Source of the DNA: JAZKHE01 sp040385525
GTDB taxonomy: Bacteria > Bacteroidota > Bacteroidia > UBA4408
NCBI GenBank assembly: GCA_040385525.1
Contig: JAZKHE010000002.1
Span: 186,001-250,000 of the forward strand
Direction of reading: 5' to 3'
Length of the DNA: 64,000 nt
The position numbers were made by a program, and so were the translations under genes. Positions within the stretch are counted from its first letter, which is position 1; every line of letters begins with the position of its first letter. The notes beneath the pieces were generated by a model. The model worked only from the letters and a program-made list of their open reading frames with translations. It was not told the origin of the DNA and ran no database searches. Below, in pieces: positions 17,954 to 26,785 of the stretch.

Positions 17954-19432
17954 TTAGTATTGTTTTTCTTTAATGAGTTGTGCAGTAATTTTTCCAGATA
18001 ATATGGCTAATGGAACTCCACCTCCAGGATGAACGCTTCCTCCACAAAAGTACAAACCATTTATGTCTTTTGAAAAATTTGGGTGTCTTAAAAAAGCTGC
18101 CATTTTATTATTTGATGCATTTCCGTAAAGTGCGCCCAAATGCGACGATGTTCTTTCTTCAATTAGTATTGGGTCTAAATAATCTTCAAAAGCAATTAGA
18201 GGTGCTACATCAAGCCCTAAAATGCGATTAAGTTTTTTTAATACATTTTGTTTTGTTTGTTCTTTTATTGCTTTCCAATCTTGCCCAGAATTGTTAGGTG
18301 TGTTTACCATAACAAACCAATTTTCGCAGCCATCTGGCGCATCTGTTTTTAGTTTTTTTGAAGTAATGTTAATGTATATAGTCGGATCGTTATATACTTC
18401 TTTTTTAGTAAAAATTGCATCAAACTCTTCTTTATAGTTGTTGCTAAAAAAAATATTATGCAAATCTAATTCTTTAAAATTGTGTTTAATTCCCCAGTAA
18501 AATATGAGTGCTGACGAGGATTTTTCTTGATTTAAAATTTTATCGGGATGTTTTTCGTAAGGCAATAGTTTTTTGTAGGTATGAAAAACATCCATATTAG
18601 AAACTACAATGTCAGCATCAATTTTAGCATTGATAGTTTGCACACTAATAACTTTTTTATTCTCAACAAGTATTTGTTCTGCCTTTGTGTTTAATGAAAA
18701 TTTAACGCCTTTTTTTAAAGCGATATTGTAGAGTGTATCTGTAATTTGATACATACCTTTTTTTGGAAAATAAGCTCCAAAACCATGCTCAACGTGCGAA
18801 ATAATGCTAAGCATGGCAGGTGTTAAATATGGGCTAGAGCCATTGTACGTTGCAAACCGATTAAAATATTGAACCAGTTTAGGGTGTTTTAAAACTGCTT
18901 CGTTATGCTGATTTAAGGTTTTAAATAAACGGTAGTGCGAGAGTTGCAAAAGTGCTTTCGCTGTTTTTTTATTGGTAAAGTTTTTTAGTTGATGCAAACT
19001 TTGTTCTAAAAAAAGTTCACCAATTAAATGATATGTTTTTTCGGCGTGTTTTAGGTGTTTTACAATCGGTTCTGCCTCTACGTTTAATTTACTTTTTAAT
19101 TCGTCGGTAAATTTTGTTAGCTCAGAATAAGCTGAAAATTTTGTGCCATCTTCAAAAAAGTAATTACAAACTAAATCTAGTTTTTCAAAATCAAACTTTA
19201 CTTCTTTTTCTAAACCACTTTCTTTTATTAAATCTAAAACGAGATTTGGCAAAGTAAACAGCGAAGGTCCTTTGTCAAAACGAAATCCATTTTGTGAAAA
19301 TTCGCTCAATTTGCCACCAACATAATTATTGCTTTCTAAAACAGTAACATCGTAATTACCATTAGCCAAGCGTATTGCGGTTGATAAACCTGCAACACCC
19401 GAACCAATTATAACTACTTTTTTCTTTTTCAT
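17954..19432 (-). CDS. crtI: Phytoene desaturase
   Basis: A 492-residue FAD-dependent CrtI-type desaturase that turns phytoene into lycopene through successive dehydrogenations. The N-terminal dinucleotide-binding motif is VVIIGSGVAGLSTAIRLA followed by VTVLESNNYVGGK. The C-terminal CrtI signature is FCGGSVHPGGGVPLAILSGK. Length is normal. It is the first gene of the operon crtI, CruF-like, crtZ, lycopene cyclase, with gaps of 1-6 bp, so the four genes are surely cotranscribed. A 60-bp divergent region separates it from the outer-membrane-type gene at 19493. No phytoene synthase (crtB) is present anywhere in the window. Confidence 0.94.
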   Translation of the reverse strand: MKKKKVVIIGSGVAGLSTAIRLANGNYDVTVLESNNYVGGKLSEFSQNGFRFDKGPSLFTLPNLVLDLIKESGLEKEVKFDFEKLDLVCNYFFEDGTKFSAYSELTKFTDELKSKLNVEAEPIVKHLKHAEKTYHLIGELFLEQSLHQLKNFTNKKTAKALLQLSHYRLFKTLNQHNEAVLKHPKLVQYFNRFATYNGSSPYLTPAMLSIISHVEHGFGAYFPKKGMYQITDTLYNIALKKGVKFSLNTKAEQILVENKKVISVQTINAKIDADIVVSNMDVFHTYKKLLPYEKHPDKILNQEKSSSALIFYWGIKHNFKELDLHNIFFSNNYKEEFDAIFTKKEVYNDPTIYINITSKKLKTDAPDGCENWFVMVNTPNNSGQDWKAIKEQTKQNVLKKLNRILGLDVAPLIAFEDYLDPILIEERTSSHLGALYGNASNNKMAAFLRHPNFSKDINGLYFCGGSVHPGGGVPLAILSGKITAQLIKEKQY

Positions 19433-19492
19433 TTTGTTACAAATACAACCATTTGGTTTAAATATTGTTTAATTTTAAGCATAATTTTATTT

Positions 19493-20158
19493 ATGCGAAC
19501 ATTTCATTTCATTTTTTGCTGGTTTTTGTTTGTCAATGGCGTATTTGCACAAAATCTTATTACACAAGATTCTGTAGATACCGATAAACATTATTTTCCT
19601 ATAGCAGTTGGTGTGTCTTTCAATTCCAATAATTTTCATTCGGGTATACGATTAAGTGTAGAAAAAATACACGAGATAAACCGTCACGACAAATACAGAG
19701 CCGATTCTGTTTACAAAACAAAATATGGAGTAAAGTTTATTAACTATAATTTTTTGTACAACAGAGATAAAGATTTTAACACGAGTTTTAGTCTTGGTGC
19801 CGATTACGGAATGCGCAGAGTAAAGAAAAAAGGACGCATGAAAGAGCTTGTTGTTGGTTTAGGAATTACCAAAACCTTTTTAACCAAAGCTGCTTTTACT
19901 GTAGAAAATAATCAAGTAAAACAAAAATCTTTGCCAGGCAATTTGTATGGTAATGCAAACATAATGGCTGGTTTTGGTAAAGATTATTCGTTTACAAAAT
20001 CAATTCCCTTAAAGTGGCATATACGTGCAGGTGCAAATATTTTGTTTCCTTACGGAAGTTTTATAATGCCTTATTTTGCAATGGACATGGGAATTGTTTA
20101 CCGAATTAAAGCTAAACCATTCGCAGTAAAATATACTATTAAAGACAATTTAAACTAA
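19493..20158 (+). CDS. Predicted outer-membrane beta-barrel protein
   Basis: A 221-residue exported protein that I cannot place in a named family. A signal peptide ends near GVFAQN. The remainder has alternating amphipathic strands with aromatic residues (FPIAVGVSFNSNNF, FNTSFSLGADYGM, KWHIRAGANILFPYG, FAMDMGIVYRI), as expected of a small outer-membrane beta-barrel of eight or so strands. It is divergently oriented from crtI and lies 7 bp upstream of the lipoprotein hydrolase, with which it is probably cotranscribed. A link to pigment or envelope function is speculation from position. Confidence 0.65.
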   Translation: MRTFHFIFCWFLFVNGVFAQNLITQDSVDTDKHYFPIAVGVSFNSNNFHSGIRLSVEKIHEINRHDKYRADSVYKTKYGVKFINYNFLYNRDKDFNTSFSLGADYGMRRVKKKGRMKELVVGLGITKTFLTKAAFTVENNQVKQKSLPGNLYGNANIMAGFGKDYSFTKSIPLKWHIRAGANILFPYGSFIMPYFAMDMGIVYRIKAKPFAVKYTIKDNLN

Positions 20159-20165
20159 ATCAAAA

Positions 20166-21200
20166 ATGAAAAAATATAGTTTACTTTTTTTATTGATTAC
20201 ACTTTTTGCTTCGTGCAAAAAAGAAGTTGATTTTAGTTTAAAACAAAATGCCAACGAGCAATTTTATTTAAAAGATGGAAGAAGCAACATGCCTGTAAAA
20301 GTGCAAGGCAACACCGCATCAAAAGTATTTATTTTAGTAATACATGGTGGACCAGGGGGCGAAGCCATAACTACTTATAATGGAGACATTACCGCAGAAC
20401 TTAAAAAAAGATACGGCGTAGTTTTTTGGGATCAACGTAATGCAGGAAACACGCAAGGAGCAAAAGGCGAAAAACTATCAGTTAGTACCTATGTGAACGA
20501 TTTAGAAAAACTTATTTTTTTACTTAAAAACAAATATGGCGACGACAATAAATATTTTTTATACGGTCACAGTTGGGGTGGAATGCTAACTTCATCATAT
20601 TTAATTAAAGGCGATAATCAAAAAAATATTGCGGGTTGGATAGAAGTAGATGGTGTGCATAATTGGCCACTAAACGATGTATTAACCCGAAACATGATAG
20701 ATAGCATTGGTACAATAGAAATGGCAAATAATAGAAACGCCAACGACTGGAAAGAAATGGTTGATTTTTGCAGAAAATTAAAATTACCAACCGATTTAAT
20801 AAACTCTAGTAAACTAAATAAATACGCTTTTAAAGCAGAAACATTAATGAAAGATTCCATTGCGCAAGAAGCAGGTTTTCAGTTTGGTAACCGAAGTATG
20901 GCAAATATTTCGAGTAGTTTCGCTCACTCCACTTTTATGGGTTTTAATTCAGGTTTGTTTAATGAATTAACAGTTGCCACTAACTCACCACAATTGGCAA
21001 AAATTACTGTACCTAGTGTTTTTTTGTGGGGCAGATACGATTTTGTTGTGCCACAAGGAATGATGGTTGATGCGTTTTACACGGTAAATTCAACCTACAA
21101 AGAAGCTTGGACATTTACCTATTCTGGGCACTCGCCCATGTATAACCAAACCAAAGTGTTTAACGAAACCGTTATTAATTTTATTGAAAAGGTGAGGTAA
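20166..21200 (+). CDS. Lipoprotein alpha/beta hydrolase (proline iminopeptidase-like)
   Basis: A 344-residue hydrolase with a lipoprotein signal: hydrophobic stretch then LFASC, so the cysteine near residue 18 is probably lipidated. The oxyanion motif HGGPGGEA is followed by VFWDQRNAGNTQG, the layout of S33 prolyl aminopeptidases. The nucleophile serine lies in YGHSWGGM, and the likely acid and base are the aspartate in GRYDFVVP and the histidine in YSGHSPM. It therefore appears to be an envelope-anchored peptidase or esterase. It follows the beta-barrel gene by 7 bp and ends before a strong bidirectional terminator. The substrate is unknown. Confidence 0.87.
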   Translation: MKKYSLLFLLITLFASCKKEVDFSLKQNANEQFYLKDGRSNMPVKVQGNTASKVFILVIHGGPGGEAITTYNGDITAELKKRYGVVFWDQRNAGNTQGAKGEKLSVSTYVNDLEKLIFLLKNKYGDDNKYFLYGHSWGGMLTSSYLIKGDNQKNIAGWIEVDGVHNWPLNDVLTRNMIDSIGTIEMANNRNANDWKEMVDFCRKLKLPTDLINSSKLNKYAFKAETLMKDSIAQEAGFQFGNRSMANISSSFAHSTFMGFNSGLFNELTVATNSPQLAKITVPSVFLWGRYDFVVPQGMMVDAFYTVNSTYKEAWTFTYSGHSPMYNQTKVFNETVINFIEKVR

Positions 21201-21228
21201 CTAGATATGTAAAAAACTTCAAAAACTA

Positions 21229-21254
21229 AAAAAGCCCCAAATTTGGGGCTTTTT
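21229..21254. terminator. Bidirectional intrinsic terminator
   Basis: AGCCCCAAATTTGGGGCT (21233-21250) is a perfect palindrome flanked by an A-tract on the left and a T-tract on the right, so it works in both directions. It ends the hydrolase transcript on the plus strand and the tRNA-Gln transcript on the minus strand. Confidence 0.85.
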
Positions 21255-21256
21255 CG

Positions 21257-21329
21257 TTGTCCGACTAGGTCTCGAACCTAGACTCTTCTGTACCAAAAAC
21301 AGACGTGTTGCCAATTACACCATCGGACA
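21257..21329 (-). tRNA. tRNA-Gln (anticodon UUG)
   Basis: Read on the minus strand, the sequence folds as a complete cloverleaf of 73 nt. The acceptor stem TGTCCGA pairs with TCGGACA, including the U1-A72 pair typical of glutamine tRNA. The D-arm is GTGT/ACAC, the anticodon stem TCTGT/ACAGA with loop TTTTGGT, and the T-arm CTAGG-TTCGAGA-CCTAG. The anticodon TTG is at 21296-21294 and reads CAA. The discriminator base is A, and CCA is not encoded. Confidence 0.96.
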
Positions 21330-21360
21330 ATTTTAAACTCGATGTTTGAGTTTGGGAATG

Positions 21361-21389
21361 CAAAATTATCAAAATTTTTAAAACTCAAA
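21361..21389 (-). promoter_or_regulatory. Promoter of tRNA-Gln
   Basis: On the minus strand TAATTTTG (21368-21361) matches the Bacteroidota -7 consensus TAnnTTTG exactly, and a TTTG (21389-21386) lies 17 bp upstream as a -33 element. The predicted start of transcription is about 20-25 bases upstream of the mature tRNA 5' end. Confidence 0.55.
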
Positions 21390-21483
21390 AAATTATTTTC
21401 ACATATTTTAAAAAAACACTTCGCAATATTTTCCTAAATTCGCAGTTTAGCGTTTTAAAATAATACTTTACACCATTAATTAT

Positions 21484-24400
21484 ATGACGAATTATAAAAA
21501 GTTAAACAATATCATTGGTTGGGCAGTTTTTGTTGTTGCATCCTTTGTTTACCTAGCTACTATTGAGCCTACAACAAGTTTTTGGGATTGTGGCGAGTAC
21601 ATTGCAACTGCCTACAAACTAGAAGTTGGTCACCCACCCGGCGCTCCTTTGTTTAACCTAATTGGTCGTTTCTTTACTTTATTTGGAGGAGGGCCAGCTA
21701 ATGCAGCCATGATGGTGAATGCTTTAAGTGCCATTGTTAGTGCTTTTACTATTTTATTTTTGTTTTGGACAATTACAGCTCTTGCTCGCAAAATTGCCCT
21801 TAAAACTGGCGAACTTACCCAAGATAAGCTAATTGCTATTTTTGGTAGTGGTGTGGTTGGAGCTTTGGCTTACACTTTTTCTGATTCATTTTGGTTTTCT
21901 GCTGTTGAAGGCGAGGTTTACGCAATGTCTAGTATGTTCACAGCAATTGTGTTTTGGGCTATTTTAAAATGGGAAGAAGTTGCCGACGAGCCACATAACA
22001 TTCGTTGGATTGTGTTAATTGCATTTTTAATGGGATTATCAATTGGAGTGCATTTACTTAATTTATTGGCTATTCCAGCCATGACTTTTATTTTCTACTT
22101 CAAAAAATACAAAACAACTACACGCAATGGTTTTATTTTAGCAGGTATACTTTCTGTTTTAATTTTAGTAATCGTTCAAAACGGAATTATTCCAGGTATT
22201 GTTAGCTTATCTGCAAAATTTGAGTTGTTTTTTACAAATTCGTTAGGTTTACCTTTTAATACAGGAACTATAATTTACGCTGCATTAATTATTGGCGGAA
22301 TTATTTGGGGATTGCGCTACACGCAAAAAAACAAAAAAATTATTGCAAACACAGCCATTTTGTGTTTCACGTTTATTTTAATTGGTTATTCAAGTTTTGC
22401 AGTTTTAATTATTCGTTCGCAGGCTAACACACCAATGGACGAGAATAATCCAGAAAATGCAATCAACTTGTTATCTTACTTAAATCGTGAGCAATATGGT
22501 AGCTGGCCAATTTTACACGGACAATATTTTAATGCACCCGTTGTTGATTATTTAGACGGAAGTCCTGTTTATACAAAAGACGAAAAGTTAGGTAAATATG
22601 TAATTACCGACGAAAGAAAAAGTACAATTCCGGTTTACGATCCAAACTTTACAACGTTTTTTCCACGTATGCACAGTAGTCAAGATAACCACGAAACAGG
22701 TTATAGAAACTGGAGCGATATGCGTGGAACACCAACACCAGCAACCGATAGAAATGGTGAGCAAACAATGATTAACAAACCGACTTTTGGCGAAAATTTA
22801 AGATACTTTTTTAACTATCAAGTAATGCACATGTATTTTAGATACTTTATGTGGAATTTTGCGGGTAAGCAAAACGATGTGCAAAGTCATGGTGGAATTA
22901 TGAAAGGAAACTGGTTAAGCGGTATCGACTTTTTAGATTCATCTCGAATTGGAGCAAGAGCAAATTTACCTGAGCATTTTAAAGCTAACAAAGCGTTTAA
23001 TCGTTTTTATATGTTGCCATTTATTTTGGGTTTAATAGGTTTATACTTTCATTACACAAAAGATAAAAAAGATGCATTTGTTGTAACGCTTTTATTTTTC
23101 TTTACAGGAATGGCAATTGTAGTTTATTTAAATCAAGCTCCATATCAGCCTCGTGAAAGAGATTACGCTTATGCTGCATCGTTTTATGCGTTCGCCATTT
23201 GGATTGGCTTTGGCGTATATGCGCTGTACGATATGCTTAAAAAGAAAATAAACGCAACCACTGGTGGTATAATCGCAACATCTTTAGCAATGATTGCTGC
23301 GCCAGTTTTAATGGCAAAAGATGGTTGGGACGATCATGATAGATCGGGAAGATATACTGCTCGCGATTTTGCATTTAATTATTTATCATCGTGCGCACCA
23401 AATGCAATATTATTTACCAATGGTGATAACGATACTTTCCCATTATGGTACGCACAAGAAGTAGAAGGATTTAGAACCGATGTACGCGTGGTAAATTTAA
23501 GTTTATCAAATACCGATTGGTACATAGAGCAAATGCGTCGTAAGGCTTATGATTCTGATCCAATTCCGTTAAGTTTAACAGAAGCTCAATATCGCCAAGG
23601 TACACGCGATTATGTGCCAATTTATCCTAACGAAAGTTTAGGTTTAGATACTGCTCGTTATTATCCAATAAAACAATTATTAGAGTTTGTTGCTAGCGAA
23701 GAACCGAAAGCAAAATTAGCTACGCAAGGCAACGGAGAGTTAGCTTACTTACCGACTAACCGAATTTTTATTCCTGTTGATTCTGCAACAGTTGTAAACA
23801 ACGGAACAGTTCCTAAAAGTATGGCTGATAAAGTTGTAAAAGGTGGTATTCGTTGGAAAATTAACAAAAGCTATATTCTTAAAAACGAGCTAATGATTTT
23901 CGACATTTTAGCAAACAACAACTGGAAACGCCCGGTGTATTTTGCTATTACAGTTGGCGATGATAGCTATATGTTTTTACAAGATTATTTTCAGTTAGAA
24001 GGTTTGGCCTATCGTTTAGTTCCTGTAAATAATTTAAGTATGGACGGGCAAGAAGGTTTTGTTGATACAGACATTATGTATAACAACATGATGAATAAAT
24101 TTGCTTGGGGCGGTATGGAAACAGGTAAAATTTACATGGACGAAAACAACCTAAGAATGACCTACAACCTAAGAAATAATTTTGCACGTTTAGCAGATGC
24201 ATTAATTAGAGAAGGCAAAAAAGACAAAGCAATTAAAGCTTTAGACAGAGCTATGCAAGTAATGCCAAAAGAAATTGTGCCTTACAATTATTTTATTTTA
24301 CCAATTGCAGAGTCGTATTATAAAGCTGGTCAAAATGCAAAAGCAAACGAAATTTTAAGTGCATTAGCAAAACAATACGATGCAGAGTTAAATTACTATT

Positions 24401-24576
24401 TTTCGTTAGGGCCCGATTTTATTTCTAAAACAGAAAACGAATCGCAACAAGCTATGAGTATTTTGCAGCGTATGTTGCAAGTGAGCAAAATGTTTGGCGA
24501 AGAAAAATTAAATAAAGAAGTAGATGCTGTGTTTAAAAAGCACGAGCAAACCTATTTACGCTATTTTCAATCTTAA
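21484..24576 (+). CDS. DUF2723 / GT117-family membrane glycosyltransferase (protein O-mannosyltransferase-like)
   Basis: A 1030-residue GT-C-type membrane enzyme. Residues about 1-330 hold some ten membrane helices. The first external loop carries the acidic motif SFWDCGEYIA (D/E pair) and GHPPGAPLF, the layout of protein O-mannosyltransferases. A second hydrophobic block lies at about 500-620, and the C-terminal 400 residues are soluble with TPR-like helices (RLADALIREGKKDKAIKAL). Bacteroidota attach O-glycans to exported proteins, and this family is a candidate or auxiliary transferase; the actual reaction has not been shown here. It sits alone between the tRNA and a terminator hairpin. Confidence 0.85.
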   Translation: MTNYKKLNNIIGWAVFVVASFVYLATIEPTTSFWDCGEYIATAYKLEVGHPPGAPLFNLIGRFFTLFGGGPANAAMMVNALSAIVSAFTILFLFWTITALARKIALKTGELTQDKLIAIFGSGVVGALAYTFSDSFWFSAVEGEVYAMSSMFTAIVFWAILKWEEVADEPHNIRWIVLIAFLMGLSIGVHLLNLLAIPAMTFIFYFKKYKTTTRNGFILAGILSVLILVIVQNGIIPGIVSLSAKFELFFTNSLGLPFNTGTIIYAALIIGGIIWGLRYTQKNKKIIANTAILCFTFILIGYSSFAVLIIRSQANTPMDENNPENAINLLSYLNREQYGSWPILHGQYFNAPVVDYLDGSPVYTKDEKLGKYVITDERKSTIPVYDPNFTTFFPRMHSSQDNHETGYRNWSDMRGTPTPATDRNGEQTMINKPTFGENLRYFFNYQVMHMYFRYFMWNFAGKQNDVQSHGGIMKGNWLSGIDFLDSSRIGARANLPEHFKANKAFNRFYMLPFILGLIGLYFHYTKDKKDAFVVTLLFFFTGMAIVVYLNQAPYQPRERDYAYAASFYAFAIWIGFGVYALYDMLKKKINATTGGIIATSLAMIAAPVLMAKDGWDDHDRSGRYTARDFAFNYLSSCAPNAILFTNGDNDTFPLWYAQEVEGFRTDVRVVNLSLSNTDWYIEQMRRKAYDSDPIPLSLTEAQYRQGTRDYVPIYPNESLGLDTARYYPIKQLLEFVASEEPKAKLATQGNGELAYLPTNRIFIPVDSATVVNNGTVPKSMADKVVKGGIRWKINKSYILKNELMIFDILANNNWKRPVYFAITVGDDSYMFLQDYFQLEGLAYRLVPVNNLSMDGQEGFVDTDIMYNNMMNKFAWGGMETGKIYMDENNLRMTYNLRNNFARLADALIREGKKDKAIKALDRAMQVMPKEIVPYNYFILPIAESYYKAGQNAKANEILSALAKQYDAELNYYFSLGPDFISKTENESQQAMSILQRMLQVSKMFGEEKLNKEVDAVFKKHEQTYLRYFQS

Positions 24577-24582
24577 TTAAAT

Positions 24583-24606
24583 AGCCCACGAAAGTGGGCT
24601 TTTTTT
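24583..24606 (+). terminator. Intrinsic terminator after the GT117 gene
   Basis: AGCCCAC (24583-24589), loop GAAA, and GTGGGCT (24594-24600) are followed by six further T residues running straight into the ATG at 24607. The GNRA-type tetraloop and U-tract make this a strong terminator. It leaves no untranslated leader between its U-tract and the next start codon. Confidence 0.85.
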
Positions 24607-25218
24607 ATGTTTACATTAAAAAGCTCATACTCCGTTTTTAGTTTTCTATACCCCAAATTACTTTGGAATAAAAGCAGAGCAGAAAAAGTAATTTACTTAA
24701 CTTTTGATGATGGCCCACTACCCGAAATAACGCCTTGGGTATTGACGCAACTAAAAAATTACAATGCAAAAGCTACGTTTTTTTGCATAGGCGATAATGT
24801 TTCAAAACACCCAGAAGTTTTTCAGCAAGTTATTGATGCTGGTCATATTGTTGGCAACCACACAAATAATCATTTAAATGGCTGGAAAAATAAAACCGCA
24901 AATTACATTGAAAATGTAAGTTTAGCAGCCACAAAAATAAATTCAAAATTGTTTCGTCCGCCTTACGGGAAAATCACACGTAAACAAATTAATTTGCTAG
25001 ATAAAAACTACATAATTGTAATGTGGGATGTGCTGAGTTACGATTTTGATGCAAGCATTAGCGGTAAAAAATGTGCCGACATCGTGTTAAAAAAAGCTAA
25101 AAATGGTTCAATACTGGTTTTTCACGACAGTTTAAAAGCAGAAAAAAACCTAAAAACAGCCTTGCCTATTGTGTTACATACGCTTTCTGAAAAGGGTTTT
25201 ATGTTTAAGTCGCTTTAA
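24607..25218 (+). CDS. Polysaccharide deacetylase family protein (NodB domain)
   Basis: A 203-residue CE4 deacetylase. The catalytic motifs are all present: YLTFDDGPLPE (motif 1), VGNHTNNH (motif 2, metal histidines), FRPPYGKI (motif 3), MWDVLSYDF (motif 4) and LVFHDS (motif 5). These enzymes remove N- or O-acetyl groups from cell-wall or capsule polysaccharides. No clear signal peptide is present; a short hydrophobic N-terminus may be a membrane anchor. The start ATG directly abuts the upstream terminator, so its own transcript must begin within or upstream of that hairpin, or the mRNA is read through. N-terminus matches the family as I know it, so I keep this start. Confidence 0.9.
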   Translation: MFTLKSSYSVFSFLYPKLLWNKSRAEKVIYLTFDDGPLPEITPWVLTQLKNYNAKATFFCIGDNVSKHPEVFQQVIDAGHIVGNHTNNHLNGWKNKTANYIENVSLAATKINSKLFRPPYGKITRKQINLLDKNYIIVMWDVLSYDFDASISGKKCADIVLKKAKNGSILVFHDSLKAEKNLKTALPIVLHTLSEKGFMFKSL

Positions 25219-25236
25219 AAATTTGGCAAAATTTTT
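25217..25236. terminator. Weak AT-rich hairpin after the deacetylase gene
   Basis: AAAAATTT (25217-25224) and AAATTTTT (25229-25236) pair around a GGCA loop. The stem is A/T only, so any termination activity would be weak. Confidence 0.3.
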
Positions 25237-25302
25237 GAGGGTTATTTTACTAAATTTATTACTAAATTTGAGCTACAAGAAAAACAACTACACAATAAAA
25301 AT

Positions 25303-26709
25303 ATGAGAGGAATAGCAATTTTTTTAATTTTAGTTTTTGCGTCAATTACTTCTTTTGCTGGTGGAAAAGATGCTTATTTAATTAAAGTAAAATTAAATGG
25401 TTTAAAAGATACAGTTTGTTATTTAGGTAACCATTTTGGCGATAAGCAATACATTAGAGATACTGCGCGCATTGACAGTAAAGGAAATGCAGTTTTTAAA
25501 GGTGACAAAAAATTAGATGGTGGAATTTATTTAATAATAATGCCCAGCAAAAAATATTTTGAAATTATTGTAAATGATGATCAAGATTTTGCAGTAGAAA
25601 CTGACACTTTAGAATTTATTAAAAACGCAAAAATTACGGGTTCAGAAGAAAACAAATTATTTTTTGACTACTTAAACTTTGTTTCTAAAAAGCATACCGA
25701 AGTTACTCCTTATCGCGCGCTTTACGATAAAAACAAAGGAAAAGATTCAGCTAAATTTTATTTAGATAAGATTAATACAATTGATAAAGAAGTAAAAGAT
25801 TACAAAATAAATCATCAAAACAAATATCCACAGCACGTTATTACAGCAATTTTTAAAGCAACTAAAGAAATTGATATTCCCGAAACGCCCAAATTAGCTA
25901 ACGGTAGACCCGATTCAACTTTTTCCTACCGTTATTACAAAGCACATTTTTTCGATAACATCGATTTTTCTGATGATAGATTGCTTCGCACACCAATATT
26001 TCATCAAAAATTAGAGCAGTATATGAAAAATATGATTTTGCAAATACCTGATTCTATTAATAAAGAAGCGGACATGATAATTGCAAAAGCAAAAAAAGGT
26101 AACAAAGAAATTTTTAAATATTGTGTTTGGTACATAACCAATACTTACGAAACATCAAATATTATGGGTATGGACGCTGTGTTTGTGCACATGGCTGAAA
26201 ATTATTATACCTACGACCAAGCGTTTTGGGTAGATTCAACACAGATATTTAAAATAAGAGATAGAGCTAGAATTTTAAAACCATTGTTAATTGGCAAAGT
26301 AGCTCCAAACTTAACTATGTTCGACGATTTAGGAAAAGTACAATCCTTACACGTACAAAAATCGCCTTATACAATTTTATTGTTTTGGGATCCAGATTGC
26401 GGACACTGTAAAAAATCGATGCCCTTTGTAAAAGAAGCATACGATAAACTTAAAACAAGAGGTGTAGGCGTGTTTGCCGTTTGCACAGAAGTTGAATTAG
26501 ATAAGTGGAAAAAATACATTGAAGAAAACAAACTAGACTGGGTAAACGTTGCCGATGCAGAGTTTAGAACCAATTTTAGAGCGATTTATGATATAACCTC
26601 TACACCGCAGATTTATATTTTAAACAGCAAAAAAGAAATTATTGCTAAAAAAATTGGTGCAGAGCAATTAGAAGAATTTATGGAAAGAGAATTAAAGAAT
26701 AAAAAATAA
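25303..26709 (+). CDS. DUF4369-DUF5106-thioredoxin family exported protein (TlpA-like)
   Basis: A 468-residue periplasmic thiol-disulfide protein. A signal peptide ends near ITSFAGG. Residues about 22-115 resemble DUF4369, about 130-290 DUF5106, and about 325-465 a TlpA/AhpC-type thioredoxin fold. The redox motif CGHC (residues 366-369, in WDPDCGHCKKSMP) is intact, and the cis-proline region reads ITSTPQIYIL. Such multi-domain thioredoxins in Bacteroidota reduce or isomerise disulfides in exported proteins. A possible -7 element TAAATTTG lies at 25263-25270. The gene stands alone and ends at a strong shared terminator. Confidence 0.88.
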   Translation: MRGIAIFLILVFASITSFAGGKDAYLIKVKLNGLKDTVCYLGNHFGDKQYIRDTARIDSKGNAVFKGDKKLDGGIYLIIMPSKKYFEIIVNDDQDFAVETDTLEFIKNAKITGSEENKLFFDYLNFVSKKHTEVTPYRALYDKNKGKDSAKFYLDKINTIDKEVKDYKINHQNKYPQHVITAIFKATKEIDIPETPKLANGRPDSTFSYRYYKAHFFDNIDFSDDRLLRTPIFHQKLEQYMKNMILQIPDSINKEADMIIAKAKKGNKEIFKYCVWYITNTYETSNIMGMDAVFVHMAENYYTYDQAFWVDSTQIFKIRDRARILKPLLIGKVAPNLTMFDDLGKVQSLHVQKSPYTILLFWDPDCGHCKKSMPFVKEAYDKLKTRGVGVFAVCTEVELDKWKKYIEENKLDWVNVADAEFRTNFRAIYDITSTPQIYILNSKKEIIAKKIGAEQLEEFMERELKNKK

Positions 26710-26721
26710 TTAGTGAGATAT

Positions 26722-26763
26722 AAAAAAATCCCGTCTCGATAGCAATCAAGACGGGATTTTTTT
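26722..26763. terminator. Bidirectional terminator between convergent genes
   Basis: ATCCCGTCTCGAT and ATCAAGACGGGAT form a 13-bp stem with one mismatch around an AGCA loop, flanked by A7 on the left and T7 on the right. It serves the DUF5106 protein (plus) and the acyl-CoA dehydrogenase (minus). Confidence 0.9.
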
Positions 26764-26785
26764 ATGATATAAGTTTTGTTTTTAC

